From positions 907,001 to 971,000 of the forward strand of contig NZ_CP032684.1 in assembly GCF_003627795.1 (NCBI RefSeq): a stretch of 64,000 bases of DNA, given 5' to 3'. Under the pieces are notes generated by a model. The model did no database searches. It saw nothing but the letters and a program-made list of their open reading frames with translations, and was not told the DNA's origin. Positions 36,066 to 45,379 of this stretch are shown piece after piece; position 1 is the first letter of the stretch; each line of letters starts with the position of its first letter. The translations under genes were made by a program, and so were the position numbers. This DNA is from Rhizobium sp. CCGE531. GTDB lineage: Bacteria > Pseudomonadota > Alphaproteobacteria > Rhizobiales > Rhizobiaceae.

Positions 36066-37223
36066 TCAGAGCAACGACAGCTGGACGCCGCTGCCGTCAG
36101 GCGGCACGAACAGGTCATCGCGCAATGCGATATTGCGACGTGTGAGTTCGAGCCGACGCGTCGCCATTTCGAAGCGGCGGCTGATCTGCCAGGCATAGGG
36201 GCCGGCGCCCTTCATGCGCTTGCCGAATTCGGCATCGTAATCCTTGCCGCCGCGCATCGAGCGGATCAGCGACATCACATGGCGATAGCGGTCCGGGTAG
36301 TGCTGCAGCAGCCAGTCGCGAAACAGAGGGCTCACCTCCAGCGGCAGCCGCAGGATGACATAGCTTGCCTCCAGCGCGCCGGCGGCCTTGCCGGCATCGA
36401 GAATACGTTCGATCTCGTGGTCGTTGAGCGCCGGGATGATCGGCGCCACCATGACAGAGGTGCGAATACCGGCCTCGCTGAGCGCCTGGATCGCCTCCAG
36501 CCGTCGTGGCGGGGTTGCTGCCCGTGGTTCCATGGTGCGGGCCAGCTTCCGGTCGAGCGTCGTCACCGATAATCCCACCCGCACCAGGTTCTTGGCGGCC
36601 ATTTCCTGGAGAATGTCGATATCGCGCATGATCAGCGCCGATTTGGTGACGATGGCAACCGGGTGGTTGGCCCGGTTCAGCACCTCGAGGATCTGGCGCA
36701 TGATCCGCCATTCCTTCTCGATCGGCTGATAAGGGTCCGTATTGGTGCCGATAGCGATGACGCGCGGCTTGTAACCGGGCTTCGCCAGCTCGCGCTCCAG
36801 CAGCTTGGCCGCATCCGGCTTGGCAAACAGCTTCGATTCGAAATCCAGCCCCGCGGACAGGCCCATATAGGCATGCGTCGGCCGCGCGAAGCAATAGATG
36901 CAGCCGTGCTCGCAGCCGCGATAAGGATTGATCGAACGATCGAAGGGAATATCGGGCGATTCGTTGCGCGTGATCGCGGTGCGCGGCTTTTCCACCTGCA
37001 CCTCGGTTTTGAAGGGCGGGAGCTCTTCCCATGTATGCCAGCCGTCGTCGACAGTCTCACGTTGCTGCGGCTCGAACCGGCCGCTCGGATTCAATCCGGC
37101 GCCGCGTCCGCGTCGGCGCTCCGCGTCGACCCTGAGACCTGCGTCGGTGATCAAAGCATTGGCAACATCTGCCGTATTGGCTGGCGCGAATGCGGCCTGC
37201 CCTGCAAGGGATTGCTCGTTCAT
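36066..37223 (-). CDS. PA0069-family radical SAM protein (SplB-like)
   Basis: 385 residues. The radical SAM cluster motif is CEHGCIYCFARP (CxxxCxxC) near residue 104. The preceding NPYRG and the later VIAIGTNTDPYQPIEKEW are hallmarks of the group related to spore photoproduct lyase. The substrate is unknown; a DNA-repair or nucleic-acid modification role has been suggested from similarity only. The N-terminal RRRGRGAGLNPSGRFEP segment is conserved in this subfamily. It is upstream of rnhB on the same strand, 105 bases away. Confidence 0.87.
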   Translation of the reverse strand: MNEQSLAGQAAFAPANTADVANALITDAGLRVDAERRRGRGAGLNPSGRFEPQQRETVDDGWHTWEELPPFKTEVQVEKPRTAITRNESPDIPFDRSINPYRGCEHGCIYCFARPTHAYMGLSAGLDFESKLFAKPDAAKLLERELAKPGYKPRVIAIGTNTDPYQPIEKEWRIMRQILEVLNRANHPVAIVTKSALIMRDIDILQEMAAKNLVRVGLSVTTLDRKLARTMEPRAATPPRRLEAIQALSEAGIRTSVMVAPIIPALNDHEIERILDAGKAAGALEASYVILRLPLEVSPLFRDWLLQHYPDRYRHVMSLIRSMRGGKDYDAEFGKRMKGAGPYAWQISRRFEMATRRLELTRRNIALRDDLFVPPDGSGVQLSLL

Positions 37224-37463
37224 CGGTAGCTCCAGGGCGGTTCATGCCATCGCATGCCGCGTCTAAGATGATTAAATTCCTATCCGACAAATGAGAACAT
37301 TGCAAGAACAAAAAATCAAGATCGCCGTCTTCCGTCTCCCGCATTCGAGGCGTTTGGTGACGGCGCGGCGCGGTTTCGGGGTGGTGCATCAGGCTTTTCT
37401 TAAACGTTCCGGCCCAAGGGTTAGACGCTGGCAAAAAAATATGCGCCGCTCTATAAATGGGCA

Positions 37464-37982
37464 ATGTTGACGGTCATCATCGAATGCCAGGATCACGAAC
37501 CCGAGCTGGCGCAGACATTGGCGGCATTGGTGGCAGGCGCGATCGAGGGGCTGGTCTGCGATGTCGTCGTGCTCGACCACGGCTCCAGCGACGGAACATC
37601 CCGGGTGGCGGATGCCGCTGGATGCCGCTACTATTCGCAATGGGATATCAAGGACATATTGCGCTCGGCGCGCGGCGACTGGCTGCTATTGGTCGAGCCG
37701 GGTGCGCGGCCGCAGGCGGGCTGGATCGATGAGATCGCGGAATATGTCTCCCTGAATAAGGCACCGGCCCGCTTCACCGCATCGCGCGGTTATCGCCGGC
37801 CTTTCCTGCAGCGCATTCGCAAGGCCAAGCCGCCTTTGGAGCTGGGATTGCTGCTATCAAAGGCTCAGGCCATCGCCGTCGCCAGAACCGGTATGCGGCT
37901 GGCCGAATTTGCCAAGGGCCGGAAGGGCCGGAACCTTTCAAGCGAGCTCATCCCCTCGTGGGTGGCGCGGGCGGCTCGATAG
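37464..37982 (+). CDS. Small glycosyltransferase family 2-like protein
   Basis: 172 residues, about half the usual GT2 length. It begins directly with the nucleotide-sugar binding strand (MLTVIIECQDHEPELAQTL). LDHGSSDGTSRVADAAG matches the GT2 DxSxDGT pattern, and LVEPGARPQAGWIDEI stands where the DxD metal motif is expected; no true DxD is visible. It is possibly a reduced or regulatory GT2 without catalysis. No membrane segment is seen. It stands alone between the radical SAM gene and a small exported protein gene. Confidence 0.7.
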   Translation: MLTVIIECQDHEPELAQTLAALVAGAIEGLVCDVVVLDHGSSDGTSRVADAAGCRYYSQWDIKDILRSARGDWLLLVEPGARPQAGWIDEIAEYVSLNKAPARFTASRGYRRPFLQRIRKAKPPLELGLLLSKAQAIAVARTGMRLAEFAKGRKGRNLSSELIPSWVARAAR

Positions 37983-38160
37983 CGCTGGGTGCTCCATTCC
38001 AGATTTCATTTGAAAAGTTGCAAATACCTGCGATAATTTTCCCGTGGCGGCACCTTACGCGTGTCGCGTCGGGCGGTCGACCATAAGATGCCGATATGCG
38101 GCGGAACAGGTCAGCGGCACACTCCTTGTCCGCCGGGATACCGGCGAAAGGAGGTGCGTC

Positions 38161-38475
38161 ATGAAACGCACGATGCTTTACCGCCTCATGGCAATGGCTC
38201 TCATGCCAATTGCAATTCTTTATCCCGGCGTTGCAGATTCCCAGGCGAAGCTGGTTTGCGCCCAGCGCGTCGATATCGTCGCCTTTCTTGGCGATCATCT
38301 TTCCGAAAAGCTTTCGGCGGTCGGCAAGCTCGATCCCAATACGATCGTGGAAATCTATGCCGCCGAGAGCGGTAGCTGGACGCTATTGATCAGCGACGCC
38401 TCGGGCCGTAGCTGCATCATCCTCAGTGGCGATAATTGGGAATCAATTCCTGCCTTGCCGGAGCCGAAGGCATAG
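38161..38475 (+). CDS. Small exported protein of unknown function
   Basis: 104 residues. The start at 38161 is fixed by AAGGAGGTG eight bases before the ATG. Residues 1-29 form a signal peptide (MKRTMLYRLMAMALMPIA...) with cleavage likely after VADSQA. The mature part of ~75 residues has two cysteines (LVCAQRVD and RSCIILSG) that could form a disulfide. No named domain was recognised. A hairpin CCGGGATACCGG lies just before the ribosome site. It is probably periplasmic. Confidence 0.7.
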   Translation: MKRTMLYRLMAMALMPIAILYPGVADSQAKLVCAQRVDIVAFLGDHLSEKLSAVGKLDPNTIVEIYAAESGSWTLLISDASGRSCIILSGDNWESIPALPEPKA

Positions 38476-38510
38476 CAGGCTGATAATGTCCTGCCATGCG
38501 CAGGATCTAC

Positions 38511-38612
38511 TGACAGCGCCGCGCGTCTTTCAAGACGCGCCAAGGACGCTGCAACATTTGAAATGCTGCATAATTTTTCCCTTAAAGCGATTCCGATTCA
38601 AGGAATTATGCG
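38511..38612. repeat. Dispersed rhizobial palindromic repeat, type B copy 2
   Basis: TGACAGCGCCGCGCGTCTTT with its complement GACGCGCCAAGGACGCTG, then ATGCTGCATAATTTTTCCCT and TCAAGGAATTATGCG. It matches the copy at 12028-12135 with a shortened right arm. Its edge supplies the TAA stop of moaB. Confidence 0.8.
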
Positions 38613-39163
38613 ATGGAGCCGGCGCCGCGCCTCAGATGCTCGTCGAGGCGTGGCATGATTTCCACGAAATTGCAGGGCATATGGCGGTAATCGAGCTGCG
38701 CCTTGAGGATACCGTCCCAGGCATCCTTGCAGGCGCCCGGCGATCCCGGCAGTACGAAGATGAAGGTGGCGTTGGCGACGCCGCCGGTTGCTCGCGACTG
38801 GATCGTCGCCGTGCCGATCTTGTCATAGGAGATGCGATGGAAGACCTCGGAGAAGCCGTCCATACGCTTCTCGAACAACGGCTCCAGCGCTTCGGGCGTG
38901 ACATCGCGGCCGGTAAAGCCTGTGCCGCCGGTGGTAATCACCACGTCGACCGCATCGTCCTTCGTCCAGGCTTCCACTTGCGCGCGGATGCGCTCCTTGT
39001 CGTCGGGAACGATGGCGCGGGCCGCCAGCCTGTGGCCGGCTTCGGCAATACGCGCGACCAGCGTATCGCCGGACTTGTCGTCGGCGAGCGTGCGCGTATC
39101 GGAAACGGTCAGCACGGCGATGCCGACGGGAATGAAGGATCTTTTGTCGATTGAGCCCGCCAT
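38606..39163 (-). CDS. moaB: Molybdenum cofactor biosynthesis protein MoaB
   Basis: 185 residues. Motifs of the MogA/MoaB fold are VLTVSDTRTLADDKSGD, TTGGTGFTGRDVTPEAL and FVLPGSPGACKDAW. The protein adenylylates or handles molybdopterin before Mo insertion. Its ATG at 39163 shares a base with the ispE stop (TGATG), which decides it over the ATG three bases upstream. The stop TAA is contributed by the neighbouring repeat. It is the last gene of the TPR-ispE-moaB operon. Confidence 0.92.
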   Translation of the reverse strand: MAGSIDKRSFIPVGIAVLTVSDTRTLADDKSGDTLVARIAEAGHRLAARAIVPDDKERIRAQVEAWTKDDAVDVVITTGGTGFTGRDVTPEALEPLFEKRMDGFSEVFHRISYDKIGTATIQSRATGGVANATFIFVLPGSPGACKDAWDGILKAQLDYRHMPCNFVEIMPRLDEHLRRGAGSIA

Positions 39164-40077
39164 CATGCCTCTCCCGCGATTGTTTCCGTTACCTGGAAAT
39201 ACCAGTCCGGCCTCTGCCTGTGAAGGGAAACGGCAGCAGCCTCCGCTTGTTCGATGCTTTCGAAAATCCCGAAGCAAGTAGCTCCGGAGCCGGACATGCG
39301 AGTCACGATCGGATTTTGGCTTTCGATCAGACCGGAAAGCACCGAAATCTCACTGCAGATCGAGCGTGCCGGCGGTTCGAGATCGTTGCGCAGGTTCCGG
39401 ATCATCTCGATCCACTCGCTGGAGCCGCGCGGCATCTGCGTTGGAAACAGCAGCGGCGGATTGTCCTTGCGGGAGAGATGGCGAAACACGTCCGGCGTCG
39501 AGACGCCGACGAGCGGATTGCCGAGAACCATGGGAAAGGTGGGAAACGCCGGCAGCAAGTCCATCGCCTCGCCGATCCCGCGCGCCACCAGCGGCTCGCT
39601 GGCAAGGCACATCGGCACATCGGCGCCAAGCTTCAAGGCGATTGCCTTGACCTTCTCGTCAGGCAACGTGAGCTGCCACAGCCGCATCAGCCCGCGCAAT
39701 GTCGCGGCCGCATCCGCCGAGCCCCCGCCGATACCCGATGCGATCGGCAGGTTCTTTTCGAGATGGATATGAACGGCGGGTGCATCGAAGCCAGCCGCAC
39801 GGGCAGCCTGCCGCAACAGATCCCGCGCCTTGAGCACGAGATTGTCGCCGGCCTCGGCGTCGGCGGAAAGAAGCGGGCCAAAGCGCCCGGAGAGGCTGAA
39901 TTCATCTTGCTCGCTGGCACGAAAGCCGAGACGGTCTCCATGGCCGGCAAAACTGACAAGCATGTCGAGCAGATGATAGCCGTCGGCGCGGCGGCCAGTG
40001 ACATGCAGCGCAAGATTGATCTTTGCGGGCGCTTCCTCTGTGAGGTCGAAATCGCCCGCTGCCAAGATCGTGTTCAT
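39163..40077 (-). CDS. ispE: 4-diphosphocytidyl-2-C-methyl-D-erythritol kinase
   Basis: 304 residues from the ATG at 40077. A GHMP kinase: N-terminal APAKINLALHV, ATP loop PIASGIGGGSADAAAT near residue 107 and C-terminal MSGSGATCFGIF. IspE phosphorylates CDP-methylerythritol in the MEP isoprenoid pathway; the polyprenyl synthase gene nearby uses the products. It follows the TPR gene after 7 bases and overlaps moaB, so all three are likely on one message. Confidence 0.95.
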   Translation of the reverse strand: MNTILAAGDFDLTEEAPAKINLALHVTGRRADGYHLLDMLVSFAGHGDRLGFRASEQDEFSLSGRFGPLLSADAEAGDNLVLKARDLLRQAARAAGFDAPAVHIHLEKNLPIASGIGGGSADAAATLRGLMRLWQLTLPDEKVKAIALKLGADVPMCLASEPLVARGIGEAMDLLPAFPTFPMVLGNPLVGVSTPDVFRHLSRKDNPPLLFPTQMPRGSSEWIEMIRNLRNDLEPPARSICSEISVLSGLIESQNPIVTRMSGSGATCFGIFESIEQAEAAAVSLHRQRPDWYFQVTETIAGEA

Positions 40078-40084
40078 GGAAGTC

Positions 40085-41938
40085 TTAGGACTTCTTGTCG
40101 ATCGGCGCCGGAGCGTTCGTGTCGGGCGAGGGTGCTGGCGCGGGATCGGGTTGCTTGCTCTTGTCGACGGTCCTCGGATCATTGTCGAGCGTGGGCAAGC
40201 CCTTCTCGACCTTTTCCTTGATCCTCGGAATATCTGCTTCTTCCGGCTTCGAGGCCAGCGCACGATTCCACTGGTAGACGGCTTCGAGCTTGCGATTGAC
40301 ACGCCAATAAGCGTCGCCCAGGTGGTCGTTGATCGTCGGATCGCCGGCCTTGAGCTGTGCTGCCCGTTCCAGCTCGTTCACCGCGTCGTCGAAGCGATTG
40401 AGACGGAAATAGGCCCAGCCGAGCGAATCGACGATGTAGCCGTCATCCGGCTTCAGGTCGACGGCCTTCTTGATCATGTTCAGGCCCTGGTCGAGGTTCG
40501 TGTTCATGTCGACCCAGGAATAGCCGAGATAGTTCAGCACCTGCGGCTGATCCGGATTGAGCTCCAGGGCCTTCTTGAAGTTCGGCTCGGCATCCGGCCA
40601 TTTCTTCAGCCGCTCATAGGCAATGCCGCGCTGGAAGAACACGGCCCAATCGCTGCGCTTCGGCGCCGGGCCGATGATCTGCACGGCCTTGTCGTAATTC
40701 TCGGCCATGGCCTGGAAGTCCTTGGCGTCGGAAAGAACGCTGCCATAGGCGAGATAGCTGCGGACATCGTTTGGATCGGAATCGATCAATGCTTTCAGAT
40801 GTTTACGAGCATCGTCGACCTTGCCGGATTGGGCAAGCGCAAGGCCGAGCTGCAGCTCGGAAATGCGGGCCATCGGCGAATCGTCCGGCACCTTCTTGTA
40901 GAAGGCGATGGCGCGATCGGTCTGCTCCTGCTTTTCAGCCAGTCCGCCAAGCAGAACCAGCGTATCGGCGGCCTTCGGATCGAGCGAATTGGCAATCTGC
41001 AGGTAGAGCGAGACGACATCCTCGGCGCCGTCGCGGTTCAGCGCGGCACCGATGGTGAAGAGCACGGCGGCCGCGCCCTGGCTGGCATTGGTGACCTGCT
41101 GGTCCGGCGTATCGCCCTTGGTGATGCTGTCGCGCAGCGCATTCAGCGGTGCGTAGTTGCTGACGAGATTGTCGCCGACCGAGATCGTATCCAGCGCCTT
41201 CTGCTTGTCGCCGGCCTTGGCTTCCAGGCGGGCGAGCGCCATGACGGCGCGCATGAAGGTATCGGGAGCCGTCGCACCCCCCGTCTTGTCGAGGATTGCG
41301 TCGTTAAGGTGCGAACGGGCCGATTTCAGATCGCCCATCGTCAGGGCTATGGCGCCGGCATGATAGTTCTTGAAGATGTTGAACCAGTCCGGGCCCTTCA
41401 TCTTGTCGATCATCGAGATCGCTTCCTTGCCGCGGCCGGATCCGGCGCGGGCCCAGGCGGAGACCAGGTTCGTCATCATCCGGTCGAGATCGTTCGGACC
41501 GTTATATTTGAGGATTTCCTGTGCCGTCCGGTATTCATGACGGCGGATGGCATCCATGCCGCGCACGATCGTGGTGACCCGCTCGACGGAAGGATCGCTC
41601 TTCAGCTCGTTGGCGTATTTGACGCCCTCTTCGAGATTGCCGTTGAGCAGCAGCGAAATCATCAGCCGCTGGCGGATTTCCGGATTGCTGGGGTCGATCA
41701 TCAGCGCCTTTTTATAAAGCGCGATGGCGGTATCGTAGTCGTGGTCGACATCGGCCGTACGGGCAGCCAAGAAGGCGCCGGCGAACGTATCGACGCTATC
41801 CGGATCGAAAGCGACCGGGGTGCTGACCTCCGGCGCTACCGGCTTATCCTCTGCGCGCGCGCCAGTCAGGGCCGACACCGAAAGGATCGCCGCCAAGGCT
41901 ACGCCCGAAAGGAAACGGATGGCAAGTCTCTGCCGCAT
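40085..41938 (-). CDS. Exported tetratricopeptide repeat protein
   Basis: 617 residues from the ATG at 41938, which has AAAGG eight bases upstream; the ATG at 41953 is an alternative. An N-terminal signal sequence (IRFLSGVALAAILSVSALTGARA) precedes about ten TPR-like helical repeats spread over residues 50-560. Clear units include AIALYKKALMIDPSNPEIR, AEPNFKKALELNPDQPQVL and AVNELERAAQLKAGDP. The end is Pro/Asp-rich. It is probably a periplasmic or membrane-attached scaffold; the partner is unknown. It is translated just ahead of ispE, an arrangement common in rhizobia. Confidence 0.88.
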   Translation of the reverse strand: MRQRLAIRFLSGVALAAILSVSALTGARAEDKPVAPEVSTPVAFDPDSVDTFAGAFLAARTADVDHDYDTAIALYKKALMIDPSNPEIRQRLMISLLLNGNLEEGVKYANELKSDPSVERVTTIVRGMDAIRRHEYRTAQEILKYNGPNDLDRMMTNLVSAWARAGSGRGKEAISMIDKMKGPDWFNIFKNYHAGAIALTMGDLKSARSHLNDAILDKTGGATAPDTFMRAVMALARLEAKAGDKQKALDTISVGDNLVSNYAPLNALRDSITKGDTPDQQVTNASQGAAAVLFTIGAALNRDGAEDVVSLYLQIANSLDPKAADTLVLLGGLAEKQEQTDRAIAFYKKVPDDSPMARISELQLGLALAQSGKVDDARKHLKALIDSDPNDVRSYLAYGSVLSDAKDFQAMAENYDKAVQIIGPAPKRSDWAVFFQRGIAYERLKKWPDAEPNFKKALELNPDQPQVLNYLGYSWVDMNTNLDQGLNMIKKAVDLKPDDGYIVDSLGWAYFRLNRFDDAVNELERAAQLKAGDPTINDHLGDAYWRVNRKLEAVYQWNRALASKPEEADIPRIKEKVEKGLPTLDNDPRTVDKSKQPDPAPAPSPDTNAPAPIDKKS

Positions 41939-42062
41939 TAGAAAGCCTTTCATCAAGGGAATGGCCGGCGAAATCGCCGGCGGCACAACGCATTCGTGTC
42001 AACTGATTCACAACAGGATGGCTTTTTTGAAGCGGCCCCGCAACAAATTCGGGTCGCCGCTA

Positions 42063-43079
42063 TCAATTAACGCGTTCGATGCAGAAATCGATCACTTCGA
42101 GAAGTGCTGATTTCCATGGCGTTTCCGGCAATGGCGCCAGAGCGTCGCGGGCGATGGTGCCGTAGTGCACGGCGCGTGCGATTGTGTCGGCCAGCGCGCC
42201 GTATTTCGTGATCAGGCCGAGGGCCTTCTCAAGATTTTCGTCGCTGTTGTTGCCGGTTTCGATAGCGTCACGCCAGAAGGCGCGTTCCTTCTCGGTGCCA
42301 CGGCGATAGGCGAGAATCACCGGCAGCGTGATCTTGCCCTCGCGGAAATCGTCGCCGACATTCTTGCCGAGATCGGCAGCCTTGCCGCCGTAGTCCAGCG
42401 CATCGTCGACGAGCTGGAAGGCAAGACCGAGATTGGTGCCGTAGGACTTCAGCGCATTACGCTCCGCCTTGCCGGCATTGGCGACGATCGGGCCGACTTC
42501 GGCCGCAGCGGCGAAAAGCGCTGCGGTCTTGGCGCGGATGACCGAGAGATAATCATCTTCCGTCGTTTCCATGTTCTTGGAGACGGAGAGCTGCAGGACT
42601 TCGCCTTCGGCGATCACGCAGGCAGCCGAGGACAGGACGTCGAGAGCATCGAGCGAGCCGACTTCCACCATCATGCGGAAGGCCTGGCCGAGCAGGAAGT
42701 CGCCGACCAGAACGCTTGCCTGATTACCCCAGATCATGCGGGCAGTCGACCTGCCGCGGCGCAGATCGCTTTCATCGACCACGTCGTCATGCAGCAGCGT
42801 GGCGGTGTGCAGAAATTCGACCGACGTCGCGAGCTTGATGTGATTGTCGCCCTGATAGCCGTAAAGTGCGGCGGAGGCGATCGTCAGCATCGGCCGCAGG
42901 CGCTTGCCGCCGGAGGAGATGAGATGCTCTGCAACCTCGGGGATCATCTGCACATCGGAGCCGGCCTTGGACAGGATGAGCTGATTGACGCGTTCCATGT
43001 CCGCCTTGGTCAGATCCACCAATGGTTTGATGGATGCCAGTTTATTCTTGCTTTCTTCCAGCGGTATCACGACGCCCAA
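42063..43079 (-). CDS. ispB: Polyprenyl diphosphate synthase (quinone side chain)
   Basis: 338 residues from a TTG at 43079 (MGVVIPLEESKNKLASI) with CAGGAG nine bases upstream; a TTG 36 bases earlier has no support. The first Asp-rich motif is LLHDDVVDESDLRRG and the second is LVDDALDY. GGKRLRPML near residue 60 binds the diphosphate. The enzyme elongates IPP units into the octa- or decaprenyl tail of ubiquinone; chain length cannot be read reliably (rhizobia make Q-10). It diverges from the DUF2007 gene. Confidence 0.93.
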   Translation of the reverse strand: MGVVIPLEESKNKLASIKPLVDLTKADMERVNQLILSKAGSDVQMIPEVAEHLISSGGKRLRPMLTIASAALYGYQGDNHIKLATSVEFLHTATLLHDDVVDESDLRRGRSTARMIWGNQASVLVGDFLLGQAFRMMVEVGSLDALDVLSSAACVIAEGEVLQLSVSKNMETTEDDYLSVIRAKTAALFAAAAEVGPIVANAGKAERNALKSYGTNLGLAFQLVDDALDYGGKAADLGKNVGDDFREGKITLPVILAYRRGTEKERAFWRDAIETGNNSDENLEKALGLITKYGALADTIARAVHYGTIARDALAPLPETPWKSALLEVIDFCIERVN

Positions 43080-43187
43080 CGATCCGGACTCCTGTTCATT
43101 TTCTGCAAAGCACAATAAGAAGGGGCGAAAGAGGCGGCAAGAGGCGAATTGTCTCGTCGCGTAAATTTGACAGGAATTCTAGGGCTT

Positions 43188-43418
43188 ATGCACGAGCTGA
43201 TCCGCACCAACGACCCGGTCCTTCTCTCCTTCGCGGAGAGCCTGATGAAGGATGCCGGAATTCATTGCCTGGTGGCGGATCAGGCGATGAGCATCCTGGA
43301 GGGATCTCTCGGCATGCTGCCGCGCCGTTTTCTGGTAGAGGAACAGCGTGCCGATCAGGCGCGGCGCATCCTGATCGATGCGGGCCTCGGCGACGAGCTG
43401 CGCCCGGCGCGGACCTGA
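43188..43418 (+). CDS. DUF2007 family protein
   Basis: 76 residues. MHELIRTNDPVLLSFAESLM with LVADQAMSILEG and RRFLVEEQRADQARRIL is the DUF2007 (putative prokaryotic signal-transducing) fold, a short ferredoxin-like domain. Function unknown. The methyltransferase gene begins 8 bases after its stop, and the pair is conserved next to ispB and sppA in rhizobia (recalled synteny). Confidence 0.82.
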   Translation: MHELIRTNDPVLLSFAESLMKDAGIHCLVADQAMSILEGSLGMLPRRFLVEEQRADQARRILIDAGLGDELRPART

Positions 43419-43426
43419 GGTCCGCC

Positions 43427-44203
43427 ATGACCGGCAACCCCTCGGAAACCATTGATGCCTTTCATCGCGGCGCTTTCCATATCGTCCAGCCGAAGGGCAG
43501 GGGGCACCGCTCCGGCATGGATGCCATGCTGCTGGCGGCACTCGTCGCCGACGACCGCACGATCAGGGTGGCCGATCTCGGCGCGGGGGCGGGGGCGGCC
43601 GGAATGGCCGTCGCGTCTCGCCTCGACCAGGCGAAGGTCGTGCTGTTCGAGCGCTCGTCCGACATGGCCGAGTACGCCCGCAAAAGCCTGCTTCTGCCGG
43701 AAAATGCCCGCTTTGCCGATCGTATCTCGGTCATCGAAGCCGACGTTACGCTGACCGGCAAGGATCGTAACGAGGCGGGCCTGGTCGACGACAGCTTCCA
43801 TCATGTCATCATGAACCCGCCCTTCAACGATGCCAGCGACAGGCTGACGCCCGATGCGCTGAAGGCCGAAGCGCATGCCATGACGGATGGGCTGTTCGAA
43901 AAATGGATACGCACGGCGGGCGCGATCATGATCCCCGGCGGCCAGCTCTCACTGATTGCCCGGCCGGAATCCATCGGCGAGATCATCGCCGCCTGCGGCC
44001 GCCGCTTCGGTGGCATCGAGATCACGCCGATCCATCCGCGCGAAGGCGAGAATGCGGTGCGCATCCTGGTGACGGGAATAAAGGGTTCGAGAGCGAGGCT
44101 GGCGCTGCGTGCGCCCCTGATCATGCACGGCGAGGGAACGCATAAATTCTCCGATTTCGTCGACGATCTGAACAATGGCCGCGCCGCCTATCGGCGCCGA
44201 TAG
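43427..44203 (+). CDS. TrmN6-like adenine N6-methyltransferase
   Basis: 258 residues. The AdoMet site reads VADLGAGAGAAGMAVASRL near residue 45 and the N6-adenine catalytic motif is IMNPPFND near residue 126. An N-terminal AFHIVQPKGRGHRSGMDAML segment is shared with YfiC/TrmN6, which methylates A37 of tRNA1(Val). The C-terminal IHPREGENAVRILVTGIKGS also fits. RNA is the likely substrate; the exact tRNA is an inference. It is probably co-transcribed with the DUF2007 gene. Confidence 0.86.
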   Translation: MTGNPSETIDAFHRGAFHIVQPKGRGHRSGMDAMLLAALVADDRTIRVADLGAGAGAAGMAVASRLDQAKVVLFERSSDMAEYARKSLLLPENARFADRISVIEADVTLTGKDRNEAGLVDDSFHHVIMNPPFNDASDRLTPDALKAEAHAMTDGLFEKWIRTAGAIMIPGGQLSLIARPESIGEIIAACGRRFGGIEITPIHPREGENAVRILVTGIKGSRARLALRAPLIMHGEGTHKFSDFVDDLNNGRAAYRRR

Positions 44204-44310
44204 CGCGCAGCTTCGGTGAATCTGTTCACGAAATGCGATCCGCAATGTTGCGTTTGCCGTTTCCATGCATACATCACGGGGCAGCAAACATCATGATTCA
44301 GGGATGACGA

Positions 44311-45171
44311 ATGGTTGGGTTCTTGAGACGCATGCTTCCGAAGCGCTTCCGCAAGGAACGGGTGATCGTCCCCGTTGTCCGCCTGAGCGGCGTCATCTCC
44401 TCCGGCGGCGGGCCGCTGCGGCAATCGCTGAACCTGGCGGGCGTGTCGCAGGCGCTTGAAAAGGCTTTCGACGTGAAGGCAGCGCCTGCCGTTGCCATCG
44501 TCGTCAATTCGCCGGGCGGCTCTCCGGTGCAATCGCGGATGATCTACAATCGCATTCGCGATCTTGCCGCCGAGAAAAACAAGAGGGTCTTGGTTTTCGT
44601 CGAGGATGTCGCCGCGTCCGGCGGCTATATGATCGCGCTCGCGGGCGATGAGATCATTGCCGACGCCACGTCCATCGTCGGTTCCATCGGCGTCGTTTCC
44701 GGCGGCTTCGGTTTTCCGGATCTGTTGAAGAAGATCGGCATCGAGCGGCGCGTCTATACCGCCGGCGAGAACAAGATGATCCTCGATCCGTTCCAGCCGG
44801 AGAAGGAAAAGGACATTGAATATCTGAAGAGCCTGCAGCTCGAGATCCACAAGGTCTTCATCGATATGGTGCTTGAACGGCGGACTGGAAAACTCTCGGC
44901 GGACGAAACGGTGTTCTCCGGCCTCTTCTGGACCGGCGGTCGTGGGTTGGAGCTTGGCTTGATCGACGGCCTCGGCGACATGCGTCAGGAATTGAGGAAG
45001 CGCTTCGGCGACAAGGTCAAGCCTACATTGATTACCACGCCGCGCAGCCTTTTCGGTCGCAAGGCTCCGGGCATTTCGCTTGGCGGTATGGACGGCCTCG
45101 GCGCCGGGCTAGCATCCGGGCTTGCCGAAGCGGCAGAGGAAAAGGCATTGTGGAGCCGGTACGGATTGTAA
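44311..45171 (+). CDS. sppA: Signal peptide peptidase SppA-like S49 serine protease
   Basis: 286 residues, the short single-domain form. The nucleophile Ser is in VAASGGYMIA near residue 109 and the general-base Lys region in GERRVYTAG-type sequence (IERRVYTAGENKM) near residue 155. INSPGG appears as VVNSPGGSPVQS. Unlike E. coli SppA, no strong N-terminal membrane helix is visible (MVGFLRRMLPKRFRKER is amphipathic), so it may be cytoplasmic or peripheral. A 63-residue membrane-protein gene follows after 16 bases. Confidence 0.88.
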   Translation: MVGFLRRMLPKRFRKERVIVPVVRLSGVISSGGGPLRQSLNLAGVSQALEKAFDVKAAPAVAIVVNSPGGSPVQSRMIYNRIRDLAAEKNKRVLVFVEDVAASGGYMIALAGDEIIADATSIVGSIGVVSGGFGFPDLLKKIGIERRVYTAGENKMILDPFQPEKEKDIEYLKSLQLEIHKVFIDMVLERRTGKLSADETVFSGLFWTGGRGLELGLIDGLGDMRQELRKRFGDKVKPTLITTPRSLFGRKAPGISLGGMDGLGAGLASGLAEAAEEKALWSRYGL

Positions 45172-45187
45172 TCGGGAGCGCTGCCTG

Positions 45188-45379
45188 ATGCCCCAAATCA
45201 TCTTCTTCATCATCGCCGTCGGCGGCATCTGGTTCCTCTATCGCCGCTTCGTGCGCGATGCCCGGAGGCTTGCCGAGAAATCCCGCCGCGCCGAAACGGA
45301 ACGCCGCACCGGCGCCATGGGAACCTTGGTCAAAGATCCGAAGACGGGAGAATATCGTGTGAAGCGCGAGGATGAATGA
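45188..45379 (+). CDS. Small single-span membrane protein
   Basis: 63 residues. One hydrophobic helix at the N-terminus (MPQIIFFIIAVGGIWFLYRR) is followed by a basic and charged tail with GTLVKDPKTGEYRVKRED. Similar small proteins follow sppA in other rhizobia; no function is known. The stop TGA overlaps the ATG of the next small frame (ATGA), which suggests coupled translation. Confidence 0.72.
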   Translation: MPQIIFFIIAVGGIWFLYRRFVRDARRLAEKSRRAETERRTGAMGTLVKDPKTGEYRVKREDE

